Positions 51,188 to 59,805 of a stretch of 64,000 nucleotides of DNA are shown here, in pieces; the stretch's first letter is position 1; the number at the start of each line of letters is the position of its first letter. The notes under the pieces are model-generated. The model was not told the DNA's origin, made no database searches, and worked only from the letters and a program-made list of their open reading frames with translations. Source of the DNA: Planktothrix agardhii NIES-204 (GTDB lineage Bacteria > Cyanobacteriota > Cyanobacteriia > Cyanobacteriales > Microcoleaceae); the NCBI GenBank assembly GCA_003609755.1, contig AP017991.1, forward strand, positions 3,583,001-3,647,000, given 5' to 3'. The position numbers and the translations under genes were made by a program.

Positions 51188-52618
51188 ATGTCTTACTCTC
51201 AAACACAAACCAAGTCCAAGTCTGGCTATAAAGCTGGTGTACAGGACTATAAACTGACCTATTACACGCCTGACTATACACCAAAAGATACAGACGTTCT
51301 GGCTGCCTTTCGGATGAGTCCTCAACCTGGAGTCCCCCCGGAAGAAGCTGGTGCTGCTGTTGCTGCTGAATCCTCGACTGGAACTTGGACAACGGTGTGG
51401 ACGGACTTACTGACTGACCTCGACCGCTATAAAGGTCGTTGCTATGAAGTCGAACCCGTTCCCGGTGAAGATAACCAATATATCTGCTACGTTGCCTATC
51501 CTCTGGATCTGTTTGAAGAAGGTTCCGTTACCAACTTACTGACATCTTTAGTCGGTAACGTATTTGGTTTCAAAGCCCTGCGGTCACTGCGTTTAGAAGA
51601 TTTACGCATCCCCATCGCTTACCTGAAAACCTTCCAAGGCCCTCCTCACGGGATTACCGTTGAGCGCGATAAATTAAACAAATACGGTCGTCCTCTGCTC
51701 GGTTGTACGATTAAACCCAAACTCGGTCTGTCTGCGAAAAACTACGGTCGCGCCGTTTATGAAGTTCTGCGCGGTGGTTTAGACTTCACCAAAGACGACG
51801 AAAACATCAACTCCCAGCCCTTCATGCGCTGGCGCGATCGCTTCCTGTTCGTTCAAGAAGCCATCGAAAAAGCTCAAGCAGAAACCGGGGAAATCAAAGG
51901 CCACTACTTAAACGTGACCGCCCCCACCTGCGAAGAAATGATGGAACGGGCTGAATTCGCTAAAGAAATCAAAACCCCGATCATCATGCACGACTACCTT
52001 ACAGGTGGTTTCACTGCTAATACCAGCTTGGCCAAATGGTGTCGTCGCAATGGCATTCTGCTGCACATTCACCGTGCGATGCACGCTGTGATTGACCGTC
52101 AGAAAAATCACGGGATTCACTTCCGTGTGTTAGCCAAATGCTTACGGATGTCTGGTGGTGACCACCTGCACTCGGGAACCGTTGTGGGTAAACTCGAAGG
52201 GGAAAAAGGCATCACCATGGGCTTCGTTGACCTGATGCGTGAAGATCACGTTGAGGTTGATCGCTCTCGTGGGATCTACTTCACCCAAGATTGGGCTTCT
52301 ATGCCTGGTGTTATGCCCGTGGCTTCCGGTGGGATTCACGTTTGGCATATGCCCGCCCTGGTGGAAATCTTCGGCGATGACTCTTGCTTACAGTTCGGTG
52401 GTGGAACCCTCGGACATCCCTGGGGTAATGCTCCTGGTGCTACCGCTAACCGTGTGGCCCTCGAAGCTTGTGTTCAAGCGCGTAACGAAGGTCGTAACCT
52501 GATGCGTGAAGGCGGCGACGTCATCCGTGAAGCTTGCAAATGGTCTCCTGAACTGGCCGTTGCTTGCGAACTCTGGAAAGAAATCAAGTTTGAGTTCGAG
52601 TCAATGGATACCGTCTAA
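51188..52618 (+). CDS. rbcL: Ribulose-1,5-bisphosphate carboxylase/oxygenase large subunit (form IB)
   Basis: RbcL fixes CO2 onto ribulose bisphosphate in carboxysomes. The 476-residue protein contains the carbamylation/metal site [14 protein letters not shown], catalytic [18 protein letters not shown], and loop 6 in the [10 protein letters not shown] segment. The form IB type is clear from the [21 protein letters not shown]-terminus and association with rbcX. Codon use is markedly more C-rich than in neighbours, typical of highly expressed genes. It is followed by rbcX and rbcS in the standard cyanobacterial order. Confidence 0.99.
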   Translation: MSYSQTQTKSKSGYKAGVQDYKLTYYTPDYTPKDTDVLAAFRMSPQPGVPPEEAGAAVAAESSTGTWTTVWTDLLTDLDRYKGRCYEVEPVPGEDNQYICYVAYPLDLFEEGSVTNLLTSLVGNVFGFKALRSLRLEDLRIPIAYLKTFQGPPHGITVERDKLNKYGRPLLGCTIKPKLGLSAKNYGRAVYEVLRGGLDFTKDDENINSQPFMRWRDRFLFVQEAIEKAQAETGEIKGHYLNVTAPTCEEMMERAEFAKEIKTPIIMHDYLTGGFTANTSLAKWCRRNGILLHIHRAMHAVIDRQKNHGIHFRVLAKCLRMSGGDHLHSGTVVGKLEGEKGITMGFVDLMREDHVEVDRSRGIYFTQDWASMPGVMPVASGGIHVWHMPALVEIFGDDSCLQFGGGTLGHPWGNAPGATANRVALEACVQARNEGRNLMREGGDVIREACKWSPELAVACELWKEIKFEFESMDTV

Positions 52619-52641
52619 TTGATTCCAGATTGAAGATTGAG

Positions 52642-52706
52642 GATTTTGGATTGTGGGTCAGACTTGACAAGTCAGGTCGGTTGTGGTTACAACTCAATCC
52701 AAAATC
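52642..52706 (+). promoter_or_regulatory. Nested hairpin in the rbcL-rbcX spacer
   Basis: GATTTTGGATTG (52642-52653) pairs perfectly with CAATCCAAAATC (52695-52706). Inside is a second palindrome, GACTTGACAAGTC (52661-52673). No T-run follows. It could be an attenuator or an mRNA processing/stability element that lowers rbcX and rbcS levels relative to, or protects, rbcL mRNA. Confidence 0.6.
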
Positions 52707-52746
52707 TAAAATCTAAATCCATCATCAAGAGGGTTAGGGTCAGCCT

Positions 52747-53151
52747 ATGGACATCAAACAAGTTGCGAAAGAAACATCAAAAGTGCTGGCAAGTTACCTG
52801 ACCTATCAGGCTGTAAGGATTATCACGGATCAACTATGGGAAACTAACCCTGGACAAGCGATCTGGCTGAGTGAATTTTCCTCAACCGGGAAGATTCAGG
52901 ACGGAGAAGCCTATCTACAGGAAATGCTCCAAGAAAATCAGGAGATGGCGTTTCGGATGATGACGGTACGGGAACATCTCGTGCAGGAAGTAGCCGATTA
53001 TTTACCGGAAATGGTTCGTGAAAATATTCAAAAAGCCAATATAGATTATCGGCGCCAGTATTTAGAACGAATTACGCAACTGAGTAGTGTTGAATCTAAC
53101 CCAGAAATCGAATTACAAACCGATTCAGAACCGAACCCCGACTTGCGGTGA
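52747..53151 (+). CDS. rbcX: RuBisCO assembly chaperone RbcX
   Basis: RbcX binds the C-terminal tail of RbcL and helps assemble the RbcL8 core before RbcS joins. The 134-residue helical protein starts MDIKQVAKETSKVLASYLTY, with the TYQAVRIITDQL groove-forming helix and FRMMTVREHLVQEVADYLPE typical of the family. It lies between rbcL and rbcS as in most cyanobacteria. Confidence 0.97.
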   Translation: MDIKQVAKETSKVLASYLTYQAVRIITDQLWETNPGQAIWLSEFSSTGKIQDGEAYLQEMLQENQEMAFRMMTVREHLVQEVADYLPEMVRENIQKANIDYRRQYLERITQLSSVESNPEIELQTDSEPNPDLR

Positions 53152-53217
53152 GTTTCAAGGATGATGACCACTGCGATCGCCTATTAACCTTTAGTGGATT
53201 TAACTTTAGAAACAACA

Positions 53218-53553
53218 ATGCGGACATTACCAAAAGAACGTCGTTTTGAAACGTTATCCTATCTTCCCCCCTTGACCGATGCTCAAATCGTCAAGCAAGT
53301 CCAATATATTCTGGATCAAGGATATATCCCCGGTGTGGAGTTTAGCGAATCTTCCGAACCCACCCAACATTATTGGACGCTGTGGAAACTGCCTTTATTC
53401 AATGCCACTACTTCTCAAGAAGTTTTGAATGAAGTTCAAGCTTGCCGCCAAGAAAATTCTAAATCCTATATCCGTGTGATGGGTTTTGATAACGTGAAGC
53501 AATGCCAAGTGTTAAGCTTCATCGTCCACAAACCCAGTAGCTCTTTATACTAA
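53218..53553 (+). CDS. rbcS: RuBisCO small subunit
   Basis: RbcS caps the L8 core to form L8S8 RuBisCO. The 111-residue protein starts [23 protein letters not shown] 53218 is chosen because family members begin here; the reading extended to 53194 adds eight unsupported residues. WTLWKLPLF and the C-terminal [20 protein letters not shown] are diagnostic. Last gene of the operon, followed by a strong terminator. Confidence 0.97.
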   Translation: MRTLPKERRFETLSYLPPLTDAQIVKQVQYILDQGYIPGVEFSESSEPTQHYWTLWKLPLFNATTSQEVLNEVQACRQENSKSYIRVMGFDNVKQCQVLSFIVHKPSSSLY

Positions 53554-53645
53554 GTAGGGTTTGAGATGGAATGAGTTAGGGCGACATGAATCATCCCCTA
53601 ACTCGCTAATTTCTTAAAACTATTTTAGAACTTGAGCCAAATTCA

Positions 53646-53670
53646 AGCAGGGGATTTCCCTGCTTTTTTT
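53646..53670 (+). terminator. Rho-independent terminator of the rbc operon
   Basis: AGCAGGG - GATTT - CCCTGCT followed by T6: a seven-base perfect stem and a U-run, ~90 bp after rbcS. This is the clearest intrinsic terminator in the window. Confidence 0.88.
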
Positions 53671-53725
53671 AGTCAGAAGCTTTAAAATTAAATTTTATAA
53701 ATCCAACTTAATTTAAACAGATTTT

Positions 53726-55339
53726 ATGTGGCGTCTCTGGAACTTTTTTAAAAGAATTCGTCCTCAAATTCTGAGGTTATTTTTAATAATTGTTATTGTC
53801 ATTGGTATCGCCTTTCGATTTGTGGCTTTAGATGGAAAAATCTATTGGCATGATGAAGTTTATACTACCTTGCGAGCCGCTGGATATACGGGTGAAGAAT
53901 TTGCTCATGAATTCTATCAAAATCGTATGGTTTCCCCCATTGATCTCCTCAAATATCAACAACTTAAACCGGGTAGTACCCCCCTAGATACCCTCAATTC
54001 CATAGCTACAGAAGATCCTCAACATTCTCCCTTTTATTTTTTATTAGCACGGGTTGGGATGTTTTTATTCGGTCATTCCATAATTACTTCTCGCTTTTTA
54101 CCCGTTTTAATTAGTTTAATTTCCCTGCCTTTTATGTATTTATTGGCTTGGGAATTATTTCAATCTCCACAAACCGCTTTACTAGCTACGGCTTTTTTAG
54201 CCCTATCTCCCTTTGATATTTTATTTGCTCAAACTGCCCGACAATATAGTTTATTCACCTTACTGGTAATTGCCAGTGGTTATGCTTTACTCAAAGCAAT
54301 TCGTTGGCGACATCCGCTATTTTGGGCGGGTTATAGTTTAGCCTGTATTTTTGGACTCTATACCCATGTTTTATTCGGGTTAACCATGATGGGTCATGGG
54401 GCTTATATTCTGTTACTGAGTATGGAGTCCTCACGATCTTTTGGAAAACGAAAACGCTTTCCTTTTTATCAGTTATTATTGGAATTTTTAGGTGCTATTG
54501 TGATCGCTATTTTGGCTTTTAGTCCTTGGTTAATTATTTTAATCAATAATTTACAACGGGTGATGGATGTTACTAATTTGTCGAGTTATCCCACCAGTTT
54601 ACTAAATTTAAGCAAGTTTTGGATTTTGAGTTTTACTTCTGTATTAGTTGATATAAATTTCGATTTCAACAGTATTCAGATGTATTTACTTAGACTTCCT
54701 TTTGTGATATTGATTGTGGTGGCATTATTTAAAATTAGTCAAGAAACTAATCGAAAAACTCGCCTATTTATTTGGACATCTATTTTAGTTCCCTTTTTCA
54801 TGTTAGCCTTACCCGATGTGCTTTTAGGGGGAGGACGTTCCGGGGTAACTCGCTTTTTAATTTCCTGTTTTCCTGGCGTTCAATTATCCATTGCTTATTT
54901 GTTTTCTACTCATATTAAAAATAATAAAAATTCCTTAATTGATGGAGAAATATTTTGGCGATCACTCCTAGCCATAGTTTTTACATTTAGCTTAATTTCT
55001 ATTAGTATGAGTGCTAATTCTCAAAGCTGGTGGCATCAAATTCCCAGTTCTGAAAATCCTCAAATTGTTCAACAATTAAATAAAAATAAATCTGCCACTC
55101 TCATTGTTGATCGCGGGAGTGATTATACAAATTTAGGGAATATTATTTCTCTAAGTTATGAATTAAACCCTGATATTAAACTAATGATGGTTAATTCCCA
55201 ACCCAATCTATTATTACTCCCCATAGGGCCAAAAGTTTTCGTTCTTAATCCCTCCGAGGAATTACGCCAAATCATTAAAAATGAAAACTATCAATTAGAA
55301 AAAGTTGATCAACAATCACAACTCTGGGAACTCAAGTAA
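53726..55339 (+). CDS. GT39-like membrane glycosyltransferase
   Basis: A 537-residue integral membrane protein with about ten predicted helices. The first luminal loop has the acidic pair of the PMT/ArnT (GT-C) fold (WHDEVYTTLRAAGYTG; Asp-Glu near residue 41-42), followed by DPQHSPFYFLLAR. These are hallmarks of polyprenyl-phosphate-sugar dependent transferases. The C-terminal ~120 residues form a soluble domain. Acceptor unknown. It is separated from rbcS by the operon terminator, so it is an independent unit. Confidence 0.82.
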   Translation: MWRLWNFFKRIRPQILRLFLIIVIVIGIAFRFVALDGKIYWHDEVYTTLRAAGYTGEEFAHEFYQNRMVSPIDLLKYQQLKPGSTPLDTLNSIATEDPQHSPFYFLLARVGMFLFGHSIITSRFLPVLISLISLPFMYLLAWELFQSPQTALLATAFLALSPFDILFAQTARQYSLFTLLVIASGYALLKAIRWRHPLFWAGYSLACIFGLYTHVLFGLTMMGHGAYILLLSMESSRSFGKRKRFPFYQLLLEFLGAIVIAILAFSPWLIILINNLQRVMDVTNLSSYPTSLLNLSKFWILSFTSVLVDINFDFNSIQMYLLRLPFVILIVVALFKISQETNRKTRLFIWTSILVPFFMLALPDVLLGGGRSGVTRFLISCFPGVQLSIAYLFSTHIKNNKNSLIDGEIFWRSLLAIVFTFSLISISMSANSQSWWHQIPSSENPQIVQQLNKNKSATLIVDRGSDYTNLGNIISLSYELNPDIKLMMVNSQPNLLLLPIGPKVFVLNPSEELRQIIKNENYQLEKVDQQSQLWELK

Positions 55340-55424
55340 CAAAATCTTGCAATTCTTCTCGAAACTGCTATCAGGTTAATCACCTGAACTAACATAGAGA
55401 TATCGGGTTCAATAGGTTAGAGTT

Positions 55425-57008
55425 ATGGTTGTATTGCATCACTCCCAGGAAAATACTATTCAACGGTTTCGAGAACTGCAAACTCAACTTCGCCAACGCT
55501 TTCAAACCTTAAGCGATCAAGAATTAGATGATCAAGATGTCGTAGTGATTCCGTCGTTGAGTTTAGATAACCACCAGTTAGAAAAAATTCCTGGGGCCCA
55601 TCAATATGAAGAACGATTACTGTTTTCTTTAATTAGATTACGAAATCCTAGAATGCGGTTAATTTATGTATCTTCCCAACCCATTCACCCCACCGTAATT
55701 GATTATTATTTACACCTAATGCCCGGAATTCCTATTAGTCATATTCGGGATCGTTTATTGTTATTTTCAACCTATGATACTTCTCCCAAACCTTTAACCC
55801 AAAAAATTTTAGAACGTCCGCGTTTAATTTCTCGAATTCATCAAGTTTTAAGACCGAATCAATCCTACATGATTTGTTTTAATTCCACACCCCTAGAACG
55901 GGAATTATCTGTACAATTAGATATCCCATTATTTGGGGTTGATCCTGACTTAAATTATTGGGGAACTAAAAGTGGCAGTCGGCAAATCTTTGCTGAAGCA
56001 GGTATTCCCCATCCCGACGGTAGTGGTTTAGTTTTTAATACTGAAGATTTAACTAAAGTAACCTTGGAGTTATGGAGTCGTCAACCGAACTTAAACCGAA
56101 TTGTGGTTAAACTCAATCAGGGATTTTCTGGAGAAGGAAATGCCCTATTAGATTTAAGACCTTTGAAAGATTTAAACCTTGATGAAAGGGCGAAAATTCT
56201 TAAAAATTACTGGGATAAATTAAGTTTTCAAGCCCCGAATGAAACCTGGGAAACTTTTCGCGATCGCATTTCTCAATTAGGGGCAATTGTAGAGGTTTTT
56301 ATTGAAGGAGAAATCAAAGAATCTCCTAGTGTTCAGTGTGAAATTGATCCCAATGGCAAGACTAAAATTATCTCCACCCATGATCAAATATTAGGTGGCC
56401 CCGATGGTCAAATTTTCCAAGGTTGTCGATTTCCAGCCCAAGCCGCCTATCGATTAAAATTGCAAGAAATGGGAGAAAAAATCGGTCAAAATTTAGCCAA
56501 TAAAGGCGCATTAGAACGGTTTGGTGTAGATTTTATTGCGGTCTATAAACCAGATAGTTTAGATTGGGATTTACAGGCGATAGAAATTAACCTGCGTCGA
56601 GGGGGAACCACCCATCCATTTATGACTTTAAAGTTATTAACTAATGGATATTATGATTTACAAACCGGGTTATTTTATAGTCGAAAATCTCAACCTAAAT
56701 TTTATATAGCTTCGGATAATTTGCAACATAACAAGTATCAGGGTTTATTACCTAATGATTTAATGGATATTATTGTTAATCATCAATTGCATTTTGATAG
56801 TAGTACGGAAACGGGAACGGTTTTTCACTTAATGGGGTGTTTATCTCGTTATGGAAAGTTAGGATTAACTTGTATTGGTGATTCTCCTGAACAGGCGCAA
56901 GACATTTATGATCGGGTGGTGGATGTTCTCAATCAAGAAACAGAAATTCAACCCTTTAAGAGTTGGGAAAACTATTGTTTATCCACAGCTATTCCTCTAG
57001 TTTTTTGA
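55425..57008 (+). CDS. ATP-grasp peptide-ligase-like protein (PGM1-related)
   Basis: A 527-residue protein whose central and C-terminal portions show ATP-grasp features: VVKLNQGFSGEGNALLDL (ATP-binding loop), VEVFIEGEIKESPSVQCEID, and a metal-binding FGVDFIAVYKPD / AIEINLRRGGTTHP. It resembles proteins annotated as PGM1-related peptide ligases (PGM1 joins a peptide in pheganomycin biosynthesis). The family is common in cyanobacteria outside such clusters, so its substrate is unknown. It has no biosynthetic neighbours here. Confidence 0.75.
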   Translation: MVVLHHSQENTIQRFRELQTQLRQRFQTLSDQELDDQDVVVIPSLSLDNHQLEKIPGAHQYEERLLFSLIRLRNPRMRLIYVSSQPIHPTVIDYYLHLMPGIPISHIRDRLLLFSTYDTSPKPLTQKILERPRLISRIHQVLRPNQSYMICFNSTPLERELSVQLDIPLFGVDPDLNYWGTKSGSRQIFAEAGIPHPDGSGLVFNTEDLTKVTLELWSRQPNLNRIVVKLNQGFSGEGNALLDLRPLKDLNLDERAKILKNYWDKLSFQAPNETWETFRDRISQLGAIVEVFIEGEIKESPSVQCEIDPNGKTKIISTHDQILGGPDGQIFQGCRFPAQAAYRLKLQEMGEKIGQNLANKGALERFGVDFIAVYKPDSLDWDLQAIEINLRRGGTTHPFMTLKLLTNGYYDLQTGLFYSRKSQPKFYIASDNLQHNKYQGLLPNDLMDIIVNHQLHFDSSTETGTVFHLMGCLSRYGKLGLTCIGDSPEQAQDIYDRVVDVLNQETEIQPFKSWENYCLSTAIPLVF

Positions 57009-57175
57009 GACTTAATTGTTGTGAGCGATCGCCCTTTATTAAGTTACTACCTAAAGAATGCAATCTCAACGCTAATTTCTGAGCTAAAAGCCCAGTTTCT
57101 CCCGTGAATCATACCTTTTTCCGAACTTCAAATAGTGTATAATAAGACTGAATTAGATTATAAAAGGATAGTTCT

Positions 57176-57541
57176 ATGACCGCCAACTTAATTCAAGCGT
57201 CATCTCCATCTATTGCCAAATTGACTTATCCTGTGTTAATTCAACAACAAAATCAAGAATATATAGTAACAGTATTAGGTTTAGATTGTAAAGCTAAGGG
57301 TGCAAGTCGAGAAGCAGCACTAGAACAATTATTAGAACAAGTTAATGCTATTCTGAAACAAGGTGAAATTGTGCAATTAGAAATTCCTCTACCCAAACCG
57401 GAACATCCTTGGATGAAGTTTGCAGGAATGTTTAAAGATGATCCGTATTTTGACGAAATGCTCAAAGATATTGAAGATTATCGTCGTGAAAGAGATGCTG
57501 AAACGGAAGAATATTATCGTCAACTTGATGGAGAGGAGTAG
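57176..57541 (+). CDS. Antitoxin-like protein (VapB position)
   Basis: A 121-residue protein: the HicB-like N-terminal strand segment (YPVLIQQQNQEYIVTVLGLD, then GASREAALEQLLEQVN) is followed by an acidic helical tail (EMLKDIEDYRRERDAETEEY). It is five bases upstream of a VapC-type PIN gene, so it most likely neutralises it. A TATAAT-like box lies at ~57137 upstream. Confidence 0.75.
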   Translation: MTANLIQASSPSIAKLTYPVLIQQQNQEYIVTVLGLDCKAKGASREAALEQLLEQVNAILKQGEIVQLEIPLPKPEHPWMKFAGMFKDDPYFDEMLKDIEDYRRERDAETEEYYRQLDGEE

Positions 57542-57546
57542 AAAAA

Positions 57547-57981
57547 GTGAGTTTTTGGATATTAGATACTGATCATATTTCCTTATTTCAACGACAACAT
57601 CCTGTTGTAACACAACGAGTGATGACAGTTAATCCTGAAGAAGTTGCAGTTACTATTGTTACAGTAGAAGAACAGTTTTATGGACGTTTAAACCAAATTA
57701 AAAAAGCAAAATCTGCTGATCAGCTTCTATTTGCTTACGCAAGATTAGAAGAAACTTTAAAGTATTATCAAACTATTAATGTGATAAATTTTGATCAAGA
57801 ATCTTATCATTGTTATTTTGAGTTATTGCGTCAAAAAATTCGGATTGGTACGCAAGATTTACGCATCGCTGCTCTTGTAATGGCAAATAATGGAATTTTA
57901 GTAACACGAAATCGACAGGATTTTGAACGAGTTCCTGGGTTGAGGTTTGAAGATTGGAGTATTGAAAATATGGGTGTTTAA
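57547..57981 (+). CDS. vapC: VapC-type PIN-domain RNase toxin
   Basis: A 144-residue PIN protein with acidic residues in ILDTDHISLFQ, TVEEQFYG, GTQDLRIAALVMANNGILVTRNRQDFERVPGL. The GT-DLRIAA and VT-N--DF elements are typical of VapC toxins cleaving initiator tRNA or rRNA. It starts with GTG 57547, five bases after the antitoxin stop. Target unknown. Confidence 0.88.
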   Translation: MSFWILDTDHISLFQRQHPVVTQRVMTVNPEEVAVTIVTVEEQFYGRLNQIKKAKSADQLLFAYARLEETLKYYQTINVINFDQESYHCYFELLRQKIRIGTQDLRIAALVMANNGILVTRNRQDFERVPGLRFEDWSIENMGV

Positions 57982-58022
57982 AGGGTGCGATCGCATCTTT
58001 AAAACAATAATTTTTAGTTAAA

Positions 58023-58712
58023 TTATTCACCTAAATTCCATACTGTTGTACCAGGAGTTACTGTTACTACAAAGGCTTTCATCATCACTTTTTTCTCACC
58101 TATTTCATTACAAGGCATTTGATTAGCATTGATAAAATCAAATACTCTTAAACTATTAACACAAAAAGATAAATCAGGCAAATTTGAATTCCAAAATCTA
58201 GTTTCGCTGTGTCCGTACATATAAACACTACCTGTATAGCTTTTTCCTACATCAACCTCTTCACATTTACTCGGATAAATAGTCAACCATCCCTTTGTTC
58301 GCAGTTCTGTTCCATTATTTCCACCCCAGTAACCCACTGCAAGATTAATCGTTTCGCCACGAGTTTGATTACAAAAACGAACAATTGTTGTTTGAGGTAA
58401 TGGGTCGCGTTGTGTTTGTAACCCATCTCTTTCTCGCTGAAGATTTTGAATCTTCAGGTTAAGTGAAATAATATGTAAACCTAACTTCAAACCAGCGAAG
58501 AAGACTAAACTAAAAACCATTCCTAAAAAAATAGCTGTAATAAAACTCAACTTACTTTGCTTCTTTTTGGCATCAGAGATTATTGTTTTTTTTACAGGTT
58601 TTGAAATTGGTTCTAAAGCAACTAAATTTTTACCTCCACAAATATCACATTCTAAAGGTAATACATCTACTCTAAACTCATGAGTGCAAGTCTTACATTT
58701 ATAAAGAGACAT
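58023..58712 (-). CDS. Zinc-ribbon, single-span membrane protein with DUF1036-like domain
   Basis: A 229-residue protein. A four-cysteine zinc ribbon (YKCKTCTHEF, ECDICGGKN) at the N-terminus is followed by a Lys-rich linker and one membrane helix (~57-80), a short coiled coil (~85-105), and a C-terminal domain with FCNQTRGETINLAVGYWGGN, GWLTIYPSKCEEV and SFCVNS, the pattern of DUF1036 proteins. It lies 13 bp downstream of the kinase of the TerY-P triad and is probably in its operon. The zinc ribbon inside the cell and DUF1036 outside suggest a signal-transmitting role (inference). Confidence 0.72.
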   Translation of the reverse strand: MSLYKCKTCTHEFRVDVLPLECDICGGKNLVALEPISKPVKKTIISDAKKKQSKLSFITAIFLGMVFSLVFFAGLKLGLHIISLNLKIQNLQRERDGLQTQRDPLPQTTIVRFCNQTRGETINLAVGYWGGNNGTELRTKGWLTIYPSKCEEVDVGKSYTGSVYMYGHSETRFWNSNLPDLSFCVNSLRVFDFINANQMPCNEIGEKKVMMKAFVVTVTPGTTVWNLGE

Positions 58713-58725
58713 AAGAATTTAAAAA

Positions 58726-59802
58726 TTAATCTTTTTTGAAATTTGTTTTAACTCGAGTTCCATCCGTTTTTATTTCTGCACTAGATGAAGTTGTATCTAT
58801 ATTTTCTTTTGGTAGGGTATCATGATGATAAAGATGTTTTAAAATCCTATGAACTTCTACAATAGACGGGCGATTTTCTGGCTTTAAAACTAACATTTTT
58901 TCAATTAATAGTTTGAGTTTATTATGGGTGGGATTAGAATAGCTTTTACTGCGCGTCAAACCCTTGCCAATAGTGAGGCGACTTGGGCTTGGTGGAGGAA
59001 TTTCACCGCTTAAACACTCAGGAAGTGTTAATATTGGATCGGTGGAAACTGTTTGATAAGCGTATTGATAACGTTTGGGATAGTTTGGGAGTGAACCTGT
59101 CCAGTATTGACAAAAAATTAAACCTAGTGAAAAAATATCAGATTTTTGATTGGGTGCTGGAGTTTTACCTTCTGTATTAATATATTCAGCAAACTCTGGT
59201 GAATAGTAGACTTGATCTCCCACTAAAACTTCTGGTGTTGTTGGCTCTCCTTCTAATATACTATTATCAAAATCAATAATCTTAGCGATTAAACTACTTC
59301 CCCATTCTTGAATCAGAATATTATCGGGTTTGAGATCAAGGTGAATAATTCTACTCCCATGAAGAATCTTTAAAGCTCCTGCTGCTGTTAACATAACAAA
59401 CAGCCGTTTTTTCATTTCCAAGTCATGGACTTGATCAGATAAGGTGCTAGTATCAACTTTTTGAGAAACTTTAAAGTAATGACTTCCATGATCATCACCA
59501 TGTTTAAAGAAGTCTATTGTCCTGACGACTAACCCGCCATCACCACAAGCGGAAAGAGCTTTCATAATAGCTAACTGTTTTTTTTCAAAAACTTCACATT
59601 GATCTCGTCTTTTTTGTTTCCCTTTTTCACTTCCTGGTGCAGAGTTACCTGGATAAACAGGACTTAAGAATTTTTTAATAAAAACCTCCTCTGCTCCCGC
59701 TTTTGCTTTTGCAAATCCCCATTGACACTGACCGCCATTAGTGCTGTCAAAATCACGACTGACGGTATATTTACCAATAACATCGCCTGTTTTGTAAGAC
59801 AT
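58726..59802 (-). CDS. Ser/Thr protein kinase of TerY-P triad
   Basis: A 358-residue soluble Hanks-type kinase with catalytic loop IIHLDLKPDNILIQ, a metal motif DFD (KIIDFDNSILEG) instead of DFG, an activation segment with YYSPEFAEY, and a C-lobe ending LVLKPENRPSIVEVHRIL. The G-loop is weak. It starts three bases after the PP2C stop. Kinase, phosphatase and vWA protein together form the TerY-P signalling triad known from tellurite-resistance-type stress systems and linked to some phage-defence loci. Confidence 0.88.
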   Translation of the reverse strand: MSYKTGDVIGKYTVSRDFDSTNGGQCQWGFAKAKAGAEEVFIKKFLSPVYPGNSAPGSEKGKQKRRDQCEVFEKKQLAIMKALSACGDGGLVVRTIDFFKHGDDHGSHYFKVSQKVDTSTLSDQVHDLEMKKRLFVMLTAAGALKILHGSRIIHLDLKPDNILIQEWGSSLIAKIIDFDNSILEGEPTTPEVLVGDQVYYSPEFAEYINTEGKTPAPNQKSDIFSLGLIFCQYWTGSLPNYPKRYQYAYQTVSTDPILTLPECLSGEIPPPSPSRLTIGKGLTRSKSYSNPTHNKLKLLIEKMLVLKPENRPSIVEVHRILKHLYHHDTLPKENIDTTSSSAEIKTDGTRVKTNFKKD

Positions 59803-59805
59803 AAT

